NCBI GenBank assembly: GCA_004352715.1
Contig: SCFE01000112.1
Coordinates: forward strand, 1 to 64,000
Length of the DNA: 64,000 bases
Reading direction: 5' to 3'
Source: Hofstenia miamia
Lineage: Eukaryota > Xenacoelomorpha > Acoela
Part shown: piece by piece, positions 34,790 through 44,479 of the stretch
How positions within the stretch are numbered: position 1 is the first letter of the stretch
Layout: each line of letters begins with the position of its first letter
The notes under the pieces: generated by a model
The model's database searches: none
What the model was told of the DNA's origin: nothing
The model's input: the letters and a program-made list of their open reading frames with translations, nothing else
Translations under genes and position numbers: made by a program

Positions 34790-36622
34790 CAGTGGGCCTG
34801 ATAACAACTTTTGCGTCTCCTCCACCATTTTGATTGCAAGGATGTTGTCCCAGGATCAAACTTCTGCATACTTAGGGCGTCTAGTAATCTGCATCAATGT
34901 CTCTCATTGAATCACAGCTTCATTTCTAAGGCAGAGGAACTTGATTTCAGGCAGGTGAGAGCTGATCAGGCAATTTCTTCGCAAATTTTTAAGTCTCCTT
35001 GTGAATGTATTGTAAAACCTCTCATAGAGCTGAAGACCTTTCAGAGCAATCATGAGAGTCATGAGCCCATCTGTGCCCAAAGTGTGTGTCCTCTCCACTG
35101 ATATGGGTATTGGGATAAAAAATGCATGAACACTTCCCTTAGCAATCCCATGTAAGTAGCATGATCCATGAACAAAGGGCAGTACTTGTTGACTTGTTGT
35201 AGGGTGATTTCCTCTGCATCATTCATCTTGGCCCTCAGCATAGTAATGATTTCAATTCTCTTTGTAACATCATAATAGTGTGTTATTGTCTCAACATTGT
35301 TGATCCACATCATGTCTCCCAAAGCTTGAAACAATATGAGGATGCAGGGGTCTAATGATGTGATCTTAGTGTGGATCTTTTGAAGTTGTGTTGAGATTGG
35401 CTGCCCCTTTTGAAAGATATTTTTGATTATCAGCTTGCTTTAAAAGAAAACGCATTCTGGATTGCCAACATCTATTAAGGTGTCTCTTGTGTCTTTGTAC
35501 TCCTTCTCCTGCATAGCTTTGGTGATCTCTGTGGCAGTTGATACATAATTAATCTTATTGCACAAGTGGGCCAACACCTTTTCATGCCCCTTTTTAACTC
35601 TCCAAGATGGCGAAATTAGTGGAATCATTAGGCACAGTGGAGGTATGCAGAGCAGATTGTATTTCTTGGCATTTATTTCCAACTGTTCAAACTTGACCTT
35701 TTTCTTGAGCATGGCAGTCCCAATAGTGACAGGTAAGTTGATCTTAGCATCCTTAATTGAATCCCAAAAGGTACTTCTTAATCCATGTTTGTGGAGCTTT
35801 GTAACATGAGTAAAGGAAATGTGTAGGGATCCATTTGCAGAACAAGAGATCAGTGTATATCAGATTAGTTATCAAAATAATGTTTGTATGATACATACTC
35901 ACTGGCCAATAATAATTACTGTATAGAATCATAAAGTTTTCCATTTGGAAGTGGAATCTCATCCTGGTATTCCTCTTTTAAAAACATAGCAAGGCAGATA
36001 TTCTCAACCTTTGCAAGTCAGTAGGCAGTCTTGATCTTCTCCATGATCTTGGGCTGGTTCACCTCACCTACCTGGAAAACGTAAACTATGAGAAGATTCT
36101 CAAAATCAATGTTAACACATTCAAATTTTTGGATGGCTTTCTTGCTGTTGAGAAGCTGGCACAAGTGGGTGAGTTTAAATTCCTCATCAAACATAGTGTG
36201 GACAGTACCCTGCCAATAGGGCTGCTTTAGTCTGCCATGCATCTTAGAATCATAACAAATAATAGCATTATTTTTTGGCTTATGTTCATCATCAATAACA
36301 TCAAAGGAGCAGATTAGAGACTTTGTGTTATATGTCCACCTCAGCTTGTTCCTAGTTTCATCAGATAAGTTGTCATGCACAAAACTAATGGCCTTAGGGG
36401 TTGTGATAAAGTATGGGTGGAGTATCTCATTGCCTACTTTGGATATCTTCTTCTTCCATTCCTCTGTCTTCTTTGATTGAATACTTGTAGAAGCATATGA
36501 CAAAGGACTGGGACTAAAAGAGTTATCAAGTCACTTTCAGATGGTTGGGGTTCACTTACATTAGCACTAATATTAGCAAAAGGCACTTTTACTCTACTAG
36601 ACTCCTCATCTCCTTGGTTCAT
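34790..36622 (-). pseudogene. ORF3 of the B-type gypsy element, copy Y
   Basis: It lies between the pol C-terminus and the 3' LTR-B, sense orientation. Pieces in order: 36434-36622 (MNQGDEESSRVKVPFANIS, charged start), 36018-36503 (161 codons with LRWTYNTKSLICSFDVIDDE and LTHLCQLLNSKKAIQKFECV), 35753-35962, 35440-35712 (with KKKVKFEQ and NKINYVSTATEI), 35059-35334 (with NNVETITHYYDV and EEITLQQVNKYCPLF) and 34904-35098 (with SHLPEIKFLCLRNEA). The product would be cytosolic by appearance, with no signal peptide or membrane span. Frame shifts break it, and about 650 bp present in copy X is missing near 35830. I do not recognise the family; it is not an obvious env, dUTPase or RNase H. Confidence 0.6.
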
Positions 36623-36818
36623 CTTATGGGTTGAGTCATTGCTGCACTCGTCTTCTGGTGGCCAGTTGGTTCTCTGTTCATTTCATCTATTTTGACTTGG
36701 TTACTAAGCATAGAGATTAAATTGATTTCCCAATCTTGGGCATTTAAATGATCTAAATACTCTTTGTCTCTAACTCTATGTCTAGGCAAAATACAAGTAG
36801 CAGTAATGTTGCTACTAT
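36623..36818 (-). pseudogene. B-element pol C-terminal tail, distal part
   Basis: Continues pol from 38625 after the LTR-A insertion, with LPRHRVRDKEYLDH. Removing the LTR and one CTAT restores the reading seen uninterrupted at about 10530-10620. Confidence 0.7.
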
Positions 36819-38624
36819 TGTAGAATCAGTGGCTGGTAAGACTTAGCTAGAAATCGATTGACTCTGCAGAAGGTTTAGTTAGTGTTCATACAGCCACGAT
36901 TCCAAGAAACAGGTTAGATTAGAACTTATAACATTAATAGATGTACCATTGGTAATTCATCCAAGTTACGAAACTACTTTAGGTAACAACCAAGATGACC
37001 AATTCCTATGGCTTCCAGCAAAAGCAGAACTTCCAGAAGAAAAGTGCTTAACCTATTGACTGGTGCTACCCTATCTGTCTCACTTGTTTAATTTCTATCT
37101 CAATCAAAAAAAACAACCTACTTCTCATTTTCATTGTTATCTCTCAGCTAACTATTAAATAATCTGTAGTTGCCAGATATTTGTGCTAGCCAACAGCATG
37201 GTATCATCACAGTGTTAGATCTTATANNNNNNNNNNNNNNNNNNNNNNNNNNNNNNNNNNNNNNNNNNNNNNNNNNNNNNNNNNNNNNNNNNNNNNNNNN
37301 NNNNNNNNNNNNNNNNNNNNNNNNNNNNNNNNNNNNNNNNNNNNNNNNNNNNNNNNNNNNNNNNNNNNNNNNNNNNNNNNNNNNNNNNNNNNNNNNNNNN
37401 NNNNNNNNNNNNNNNNNNNNNNNNNNNNNNNNNNNNNNNNNNNNNNNNNNNNNNNNNNNNNNNNNNNNNNNNNNNNNNNNNNNNNNNNNNNNNNNNNNNN
37501 NNNNNNNNNNNNNNNNNNNNNNNNNNNNNNNNNNNNNNNNNNNNNNNNNNNNNNNNNNNNNNNNNNNNNNNNNNNNNNNNNNNNNNNNNNNNNNNNNNNN
37601 NNNNNNNNNNNNNNNNNNNNNNNNNNNNNNNNNNNNNNNNNNNNNNNNNNNNNNNNNNNNNNNNNNNNNNNNNNNNNNNNNNNNNNNNNNNNNNNNNNNN
37701 NNNNNNNNNNNNNNNNNNNNNNNNNNNNNNNNNNNNNNNNNNNNNNNNNNNNNNNNNNNNNNNNNNNNNNNNNNNNNNNNNNNNNNNNNNNNNNNNNNNN
37801 NNNNNNNNNNNNNNNNNNNNNNNNNNNNNNNNNNNNNNNNNNNNNNNNNNNNNNNNNNNNNNNNNNNNNNNNNNNNNNNNNNNNNNNNNNNNNNNNNNNN
37901 NNNNNNNNNNNNNNNNNNNNNNNNNNNNNNNNNNNNNNNNNNNNNNNNNNNNNNNNNNNNNNNNNNNNNNNNNNNNNNNNNNNNNNNNNNNNNNNNNNNN
38001 NNNNNNNNNNNNNNNNNNNNNNNNNNNNNNNNNNNNNNNNNNNNNNNNNNNNNNNNNNNNNNNNNNNNNNNNNNNNNNNNNNNNNNNNNNNNNNNNNNNN
38101 NNNNNNNNNNNNNNNNNNNNNNNNNNNNNNNNNNNNNNNNNNNNNNNNNNNNNNNNNNNNNNNNNNNNNNNNNNNNNNNNNNNNNNNNNNNNNNNNNNNN
38201 NNNNNNNNNNNNNNNNNNNNNNNNNNATGCTAATGAAAGCACTCCCGAATTGTCGCCGATCTTAAGCAATAAATATCATTTAAAGTAATAAATAAATAAA
38301 AGATACAACAGTAGGAGCGGTAGTTAAGAGTAGACAAAGTCTATTGAACATTAGCTACAGTGTCCTCAGTTTTTATACAAAAAGATTCATTTTTACCTGC
38401 CTTTGTTTACACTAATCGATATTCAACGTGGTTTAACATGTTTGCAATAATTTTCCCTCATAAATTAAATTTGAGCAAAACAAAAGCACCGACGAGGGGA
38501 CACAAAACTGATAGCAACAAAACTAATCTCGAAAAAGGAACATCATAGTGACGTCAAGATACAGTTGATTTAGATCAAAATAAAAAGATATATATAGCAC
38601 TAAATTTCCCCGAGCGACTCTACA
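36819..38624 (-). mobile_element. LTR-A inserted in B pol, with 4-bp target duplication (contains gap)
   Basis: The minus strand starts TGTAGAGTCGCTCGGGG at 38624 and ends TGATTCTACA at 36819. It is flanked by CTAT on both sides (36815-36818 and 38625-38628). Sequence left (408 bp) and right (398 bp) of the N gap matches the end and the start of LTR-A respectively, at visibly lower identity than the other copies. It is therefore either an old solo LTR missing about 120 bp, or a full element whose body is in the gap. CRE palindrome at 38549-38556. Confidence 0.85.
37227..38226. other. Assembly gap, 1000 N
   Basis: Exactly 1000 N inside the LTR-A copy. Only about 120 bp would be needed to complete a single LTR. 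Confidence 0.98.
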
Positions 38625-41600
38625 CTATTACCAAGGTTACTATAGTTACTATCATACTCAACCTCAGTGAAGTTGTCTTCCTCACATTCAGTGAGGTTAT
38701 TATAAGTCTCAAATTCATTTACTCTGTCATCAATGAGTGAAAATTCACTATTAGGGTCAATGACAACATTATCAATATCTTTAATGGTTCTCTTGAGTTG
38801 TTGGAAGTGGGCAACTCTCCCATTAGTTAATAAATACTTGTGGTGATCCAATACTTTAATTATAGTAAATGGGCCTTGGCAGTTAGTGGCAAGCCTTTCA
38901 CACTTGATTGGCATCATTAATTTGGCAAGGATAATAGGTGAAGACTTTGTAGCCTTGCTTGTGAGGCTCACCATATAATTTATGATTAAAGTTCTATTGC
39001 TGGCAGACAACAGACTGATTAGTATTCCTACAGATAGTAATGTACACTTTTTGAAGTTCATGCAACCTGTGGCTTATAAAATTTTCTAAAGTAGGTTCAT
39101 TATAATCAGGAAACATAATGGAAAGAGGTGTACTTGCTTCATGACTGAACATTGCCTTAAAGGGGCTGACCTTTGTTGTGGAATGAACAGTTGTATTGTA
39201 AAAATACTCTACTGCTTCAATTACTTGCTTCCAATTTCAACCAGCTGCTCAGGCAAGGGTGACTTGAATTAACTTGATGACTGTGGAGTTGAGCTGTTCC
39301 ACAACACCATTCAACTGTGGGTGATATGCAGTGGTTAACTTCTGAAGAATTTCAAGCTCTTTAGTAAGGGTCTCTATGAGATGGTTGTCAAATTGGAGAC
39401 CACAATCAGAAACTAGGCACTCCATGGGACCAAGCTTGAGTACCCATTTCTTAGCAATTTTCTCTCCAATTACCTTGGTGGTGGTGCTGTCAAGGGGGAT
39501 GAGTCTGGCATATTTAGTAAAGTGATCAATGAGCACTAGAAGGTACTGGTACCCCTCATTGTCATGAGAGAGCTTCTCAATGTCCATATGGACGACTTTG
39601 TTGGTGTGCTTGGCAGCATGGCTGTGCAGCTCAGCTTGCTACTCATGGAAATGTCCAGCTCCTTAGAGCAAGCAGGTTGTGCATTTATTTATGATGTCCT
39701 GGACAGTGGCTTTAATCTTGAATGCTGATGGTGACATATCTTGCATTAAACATGTGTTTGGTTCAAATAATAATAAATGGCCCTTCTTGTGGATCTTATG
39801 GACCAAGTCCCTCTGGAAATACTTAGGGACAGCTAGCCAGCTGTTCCAACTCCTGGCATAGAGTGAGCCAGCCTCTGTTTGCTTCCAATTGTATTGCCAG
39901 AAATAATGATTGGCTACAGGACTCAGGGTGAAGTTGGCACTTTTCAGTTTTGCAATAATTTCAGATAACACCTTATTGTGTTGTTGAATTTGTAAAATTT
40001 CAGCCTTGGTAATTTCTTCCTTAACAAGAATTGGAAGAACAGCATTTCTGTGGCAGTCAGCATTGATCTCAGGAAGGCACTCATATTCACAAAGTGGGAT
40101 AAATCCAAAAGGCATCTTCTCTCCAGGTGAGTTTTAGAGGTCATGCTCATAACTGAGGAGAGCAGTCCAGTAATCCACATTGTTGTGAAGTCTCCCCAGA
40201 CAGTGCTGAATATTAAAAGTAAAATTATTTAAATACTTGATCAAACTGGCAACTATGCTGGACTTGTCCCCAGAAAATTTCTTCAACCAAGCTAGCATGG
40301 AATTGTCAGTTCACATGGAGAAGAAGTGATGGCCAAGGATATAAAAATGGAAATTCTTCAAGCTTTCCATCAATGCTAGCATCTCAGATTTTGTGGCACC
40401 ATAGTTCTGCTCAGCATTTCTGAGTTTTTGATTAAAATACTGGATCAGGCATTTATTCCATTAATAACCTGACTGAGGACTCCACTAATTGTGACTGACC
40501 TGGCATTGCAGTCAATGATGAATTCTTTCAAATAGTCTGGTGTATTAAGGCTGGGGATTTTCATGATTTCTGACAAGACAGCATCAAGCTCCTCTTGCTT
40601 GGCCCATTAGAGATATGTTTGGTTTTATTTGCCAACTCTCATATAAAGGCACCATAGTGGTTCAGAAAACCCATAAGGCATTGAACATCCATATGAGACT
40701 GTAGAGTTTCAATCTTTTCTAAGTGGTCTTTAGCATTGTTTTTAATAGAGATATGACCTGGTTCAATAACTCTTCCAAGAAAGATGATGCATGGCTGCAG
40801 AAGAGAACACTTGTTTCCATTAACATGGAGGCTGAGGGTTCTGCCAAGCCTTCTAGATGTTCAGGAAAGGTATTACCAGTGGCAAGGATATTGTCCATGT
40901 AGGAAGTTATGCCTGATGCTAATACATTGGTGCCATTGATAATCACACAGATGACATAGCATTGGAAGATCACATGGGCATTGCAGAGCCCAAAAGCCAT
41001 ATATTTCCACTCAAAGAGGCTGTATGGAGTGATGAAGGCAGTCTTTGGAATGTCAGCAGGTTTCATGGCACCTGCCAATATGCCTTACATAAATTAAGGC
41101 AAGTGAACACTTGACTATTGATATAAAAGATCTTCAATATGTGGAAGTGGATATGTGTCCTTTGCTGTGACATTGTTTAACTTCTGAAAGTCCACACAGA
41201 GGCAGTACTTATTTCCCTGCTTAATGAAAATGGTGGGCACTGCATAAGGACTATTGTTGCCCTGGATTATGCCACTTTCAATAAGATCACTTAAGATTCT
41301 TTCATACTAACTGGAAGGCAAATAGGGTGATCATGCTTACTTACAATTGCATGCTGTTTACCAATGGCCTGACCAACACTGTTCAAGCCATAGTTGACAA
41401 CTTCATGGTGTTGTTGAAGCAAATGGAAGAGTGATTCACGTTCTTGAGGACTGAGGTGGGGATGTGTCCTCTCACTGACAAGAGGAATCCTGACAGTATT
41501 GCTCAGTTCCACTAAATCATGTATTGCCATTAGAATTGGCAGACAAGCAGCAGCTTTTAACTCTAGACAGACTGGAGTTGCAACAATCACTAACTTGGAA

Positions 41601-42240
41601 GGTTCTATCCTGACCAGCAAAGTAGAGCTATTTAAAACAGTGATATATGTTTTGCTATTCAAGTTGTGACAAAGATCCAGAGAGAAGTTGACTCCAGTAA
41701 AACACTTTCCTTTGTATCTGGAAATGAATGATATAACCTGTATAATCAGAGTCTGTCATGACTGTGGCATATCACCAGCATTGTGGCTTAATGTTGATTA
41801 ACTCTGAAAATTTTAGCAAGATGTCTTGCTTGGGAACAGTGGTAAGTTCCTGCCTGTGGTCACTTTCACAGATGGAAATCATGTTATTTATAAAGTCAAT
41901 AACACAAAAGTTCTGTTCAAGAAAATTGTTGCCTAGCATTATGTTGTACAGCAGCAGCTGGTCACAAGTGTCTATGATGATCAAATCTACAGAGAATAAT
42001 TCCTGCCAAATGTGTAGTTCCAGATTCAGTACTCAACCCTTTAGAGACAGTGAGTTCTCAGAAGCATCCAACAGGAGTGCAGTGGACAAAAGTAAGTTGT
42101 CCCTGGATAAACATAATTTAGAGCAACAAGTGTTCCTGATGATGGAGGCAGAGGCCCTGGTGTCAATATTAACATTAACCAAAGATCCATACAGCTTTAG
42201 GCAATGGCAATCTTCAGTTGACTGGTTTAGGCTTTAGTTG
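38625..42240 (-). pseudogene. Element B pol (protease, RT, RNase H, integrase, C-terminal tail)
   Basis: Minus strand order: protease with NIDTRASAS (about 42150-42180) and IMLGNNFLEQNF (about 41920); a linker with HLSPQERESLFHLLQQHH (about 41405-41460); RT with YAVPTIFIKQGNKYCLC, KTAFITPYSLFEWKYMAFGL and YMDNILATG (YMDN replacing the usual YxDD, about 40880-40905); RNase H (about 40200-40560); integrase zinc finger ending CTTCLL (about 39665); the integrase core 39249-39587 with HMDIEKL, SDCGLQFDN and NGVVEQLN, D-35-E spacing; and a tail 38625-38950 with HHKYLLTNGRVAHFQQLKR. Stops and frame shifts are scattered through it. It is the most complete pol of the B family here. Confidence 0.85.
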
Positions 42241-43299
42241 TTATCTAAAAAAAATTCTTGGTAGAGACAGTGCTCAGCAGCTTGATCATTTAGCCACATC
42301 AGTTGCTCCAACACTTCTGATCAAATAGGGTCTCAATTGTTTGTGTGAGTGGTTCTTTTACCAGGATCCCTTTGCAGAGGTGTCATTATTATGAAATGTA
42401 CTTTAGGAGAGTCCTGTGTTGGTTGCCATGTGGCATTGGCATGAAAATCTCTGTTGATTAACACCAGGATTTCCCAATGTCACAGTAATTAATTGCCTGA
42501 CTCCAGTGCTAGAATGAGCTTATTCCTAATAAAAGTTAAAGGTAACATGGGAGATCAGGTAAGGGAAGGGTGTGTGGCCACACTTTGCTGACCTGATACA
42601 GGGAACCTTTCTAGAAAGAGTTGCATACAACAGGAGCCCTAATTCAAGTAAGAAAGAGTTAGAGTTCTTGGGTGCAAATTGTACCCTACATGCTTGTATA
42701 CCTAAATTCAGTGCAGGGCCTCAGCCTTTTGCAATTTAGGTGCTGTATTAAATATAATAAACATAGTAAAAGACAAGCAGTTATGAAAAAGCCCTATACC
42801 TAAACCTGCTGAAGAGCAGTAGAGATGTTACTTTTAAAACTGTACCTGAACAAGGCACCCTTGGCAACAATTAGATAATTTTGAAAAGCATTTTTATAAA
42901 TAACATACATAACCAGTTGTAAGGGTAGAGTAAAATCTATTAAACCTTGTTTAACAAATTCAAGGTTTTTGAACATAAAAACAAGTGTTTGATGAACAAA
43001 AGGAACACTAAAATCATACCATCAAAATATAAGTAAACACTGACAGGTCCTTTGCTAACCTTTAACATGGTAATTAATTAGATCAGAATTACTGTGCTGC
43101 AGATAATTAAAACTTTTAAAATTACACAGATTGTCTACTACTACTTAAGTCAAACAAGGCAATATAAATTCATATAAATAATAATAATGTACAATTGATA
43201 TTTAAAAAATTCGAGAAACTAATGTCGAAATGTTTGTAATGCATCAATTGATGTCACAATATCAAGGGATGGTAATTTATCTTTATACAAGCCAGTTAG
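42241..43299. other. Decayed 5' region of the B element and unassigned AT-rich sequence
   Basis: The first 200-300 bp upstream (minus sense) of protease probably are gag C-terminal remains, but I see no intact zinc knuckle. No LTR-B start is found, so the 5' LTR of this B element is lost. From about 42750 to 43299 I see no gene or known repeat. Confidence 0.4.
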
Positions 43300-43489
43300 T
43301 GTAGCATCACTGGTAGTTGTTACTATTTATCTTCCAGACCTCGTGCTTTTCTTGTTAGTGACTGGTAGTTGTAATATTTGTACATATTGTAAATATTGTA
43401 TATATAAAGCCAAAAGCATTTTGTAAATAGAAATAGTTTGAACTGTATTCTCTTTGAGTTCGCTAGAATCACATCCCAGTGATTCTACA
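43300..43489 (+). mobile_element. 190-bp solo-LTR-like element (LTR-D) with TTAG target duplication
   Basis: It starts TGTAGCATCACTGG and ends CCAGTGATTCTACA, a 14-bp terminal inverted repeat with one mismatch and LTR-style TG...CA ends like LTR-A/B. TTAG flanks both sides (43296-43299, 43490-43493). It contains TATATAAAG at 43401 and an internal ACTGGTAGTTGT repeat at 43309 and 43361. It has no coding capacity. A solo LTR of a short-LTR gypsy or TRIM-like element fits best. Confidence 0.7.
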
Positions 43490-43678
43490 TTAGTACACAA
43501 GCATCAATATCTGTTTTTCAATTATTTCCAAAACATGCACATTGCTCACTGATGGTACTCCAAGGATCATTTCCAAATTTTCATAATAAATCTTTTATTT
43601 CATCATTAAGAATTGCTCAATGCATCATGCATCCACATGTTGTTTATTAATCAATTGTGTGAAATTGTTTTATTCTGG

Positions 43679-43846
43679 TGAACAAAAGAGTATAAATAGT
43701 AACAAGAACAAATTTTTGAAAAAGTTGTTTATTTTGAAAACTGTCAGTTTAGGGACTAAAAAGTTGCTTAAGGTGCTTAAACTATTGTCACTGCCCTGAT
43801 TATTACAATTAACAAATTTTCTGATTTTATTGAATGATGTAAAAAA
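43679..43846 (+). repeat. Direct repeat flanking a LINE fragment, left unit
   Basis: About 165 bp beginning GTGAACAAAAGAGTATAAAT is repeated at 44206-44366 with roughly 95 percent identity by eye. Origin unknown; it is too long for a target-site duplication. Confidence 0.75.
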
Positions 43847-43924
43847 ACATGTATGTATGTATTTGCATTTTATACAAAATTTTCAAATGAATGTAGTGTA
43901 TTATTGTCTCTAAGTAGGAATTGT

Positions 43925-44205
43925 CTATTAAAGAGGAATTTTTGCAATTTCCTTATCAATTTTTTGTAATTTTTTCAAATTTAATTTCTCTATTTAAGTT
44001 ATTCCATAATTTAGTTGCTGTGTGGTGAAAACTATTAGAATGTTTATCCAAGCATAAAAATGTTTGAGACCATTCATTTAATTTAATATACAGTTTTAAA
44101 AACGAAATTGCAGCTTGACCAAATTTGAATTTAAATATTATTGATAACATGCACTTTAATTTGATTTTAATTTGTTTGTGTTAGGGTAGAATATTATAAA
44201 TTGTG
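43925..44205 (-). pseudogene. LINE ORF2 C-terminal fragment with internal deletion
   Basis: The minus strand encodes the LINE tail with ATKLWNNLNREIKFEKI (about 43985-44040). It matches 48867-49430 but lacks about 340 bp in the middle. It shares with that copy the same end, CTATTAAAGAGGAAT on the plus strand. Confidence 0.7.
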
Positions 44206-44366
44206 TGAACAAAAGAGTATAAATAGTAACATGAACAAATTTTTGAAAAAGTTGTTTATTTTAAAAACTGTCAGTTTAGGTACTAAACAATTGCTTAAAG
44301 TGCTTAAACTATTGTCACTGCCCTGATTATTACAATTAACAAATTTTCTGATTTTATTGAATGAAG
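44206..44366 (+). repeat. Direct repeat flanking a LINE fragment, right unit
   Basis: Second copy of 43679-43846. Together they bracket the LINE fragment exactly. Confidence 0.75.
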
Positions 44367-44396
44367 TACAAAAAATAAGTAATTTATATAATTATA

Positions 44397-44475
44397 TGGT
44401 AAAGGATTGGTAGGATTTGAACCCACAATCTTCCATAAGTTATTATGGATTTCTTTATTACACCTGAGCCTTTAC
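44397..44475 (-). tRNA. tRNA-like relic (probable pseudo-tRNA or SINE head)
   Basis: On the minus strand: GTAAAGG at the 5' end pairs with CCTTTAC before a final CA. GGCTCAGGTG resembles an A box. CCATA...TATGG forms a 5-bp anticodon-like stem with a six-base loop, and GTGGGTTCAAATCCTAC is a perfect TpsiC arm and B box. Four extra bases (CAAT) sit between the T arm and the acceptor strand, and the anticodon loop is one base short, so it is unlikely to be a working tRNA. A tRNA-derived SINE or a pseudogene fits better. Confidence 0.35.
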
Positions 44476-44479
44476 AAAA

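Noticed and set aside
41758-42237. 159-codon plus-strand frame
   Set aside because: Antisense to the protease region of element B, whose active-site motif is on the minus strand.
44397-44475. Functional tRNA gene
   Set aside because: Six-base anticodon loop and four surplus bases before the acceptor strand; kept only as a tRNA-like relic.
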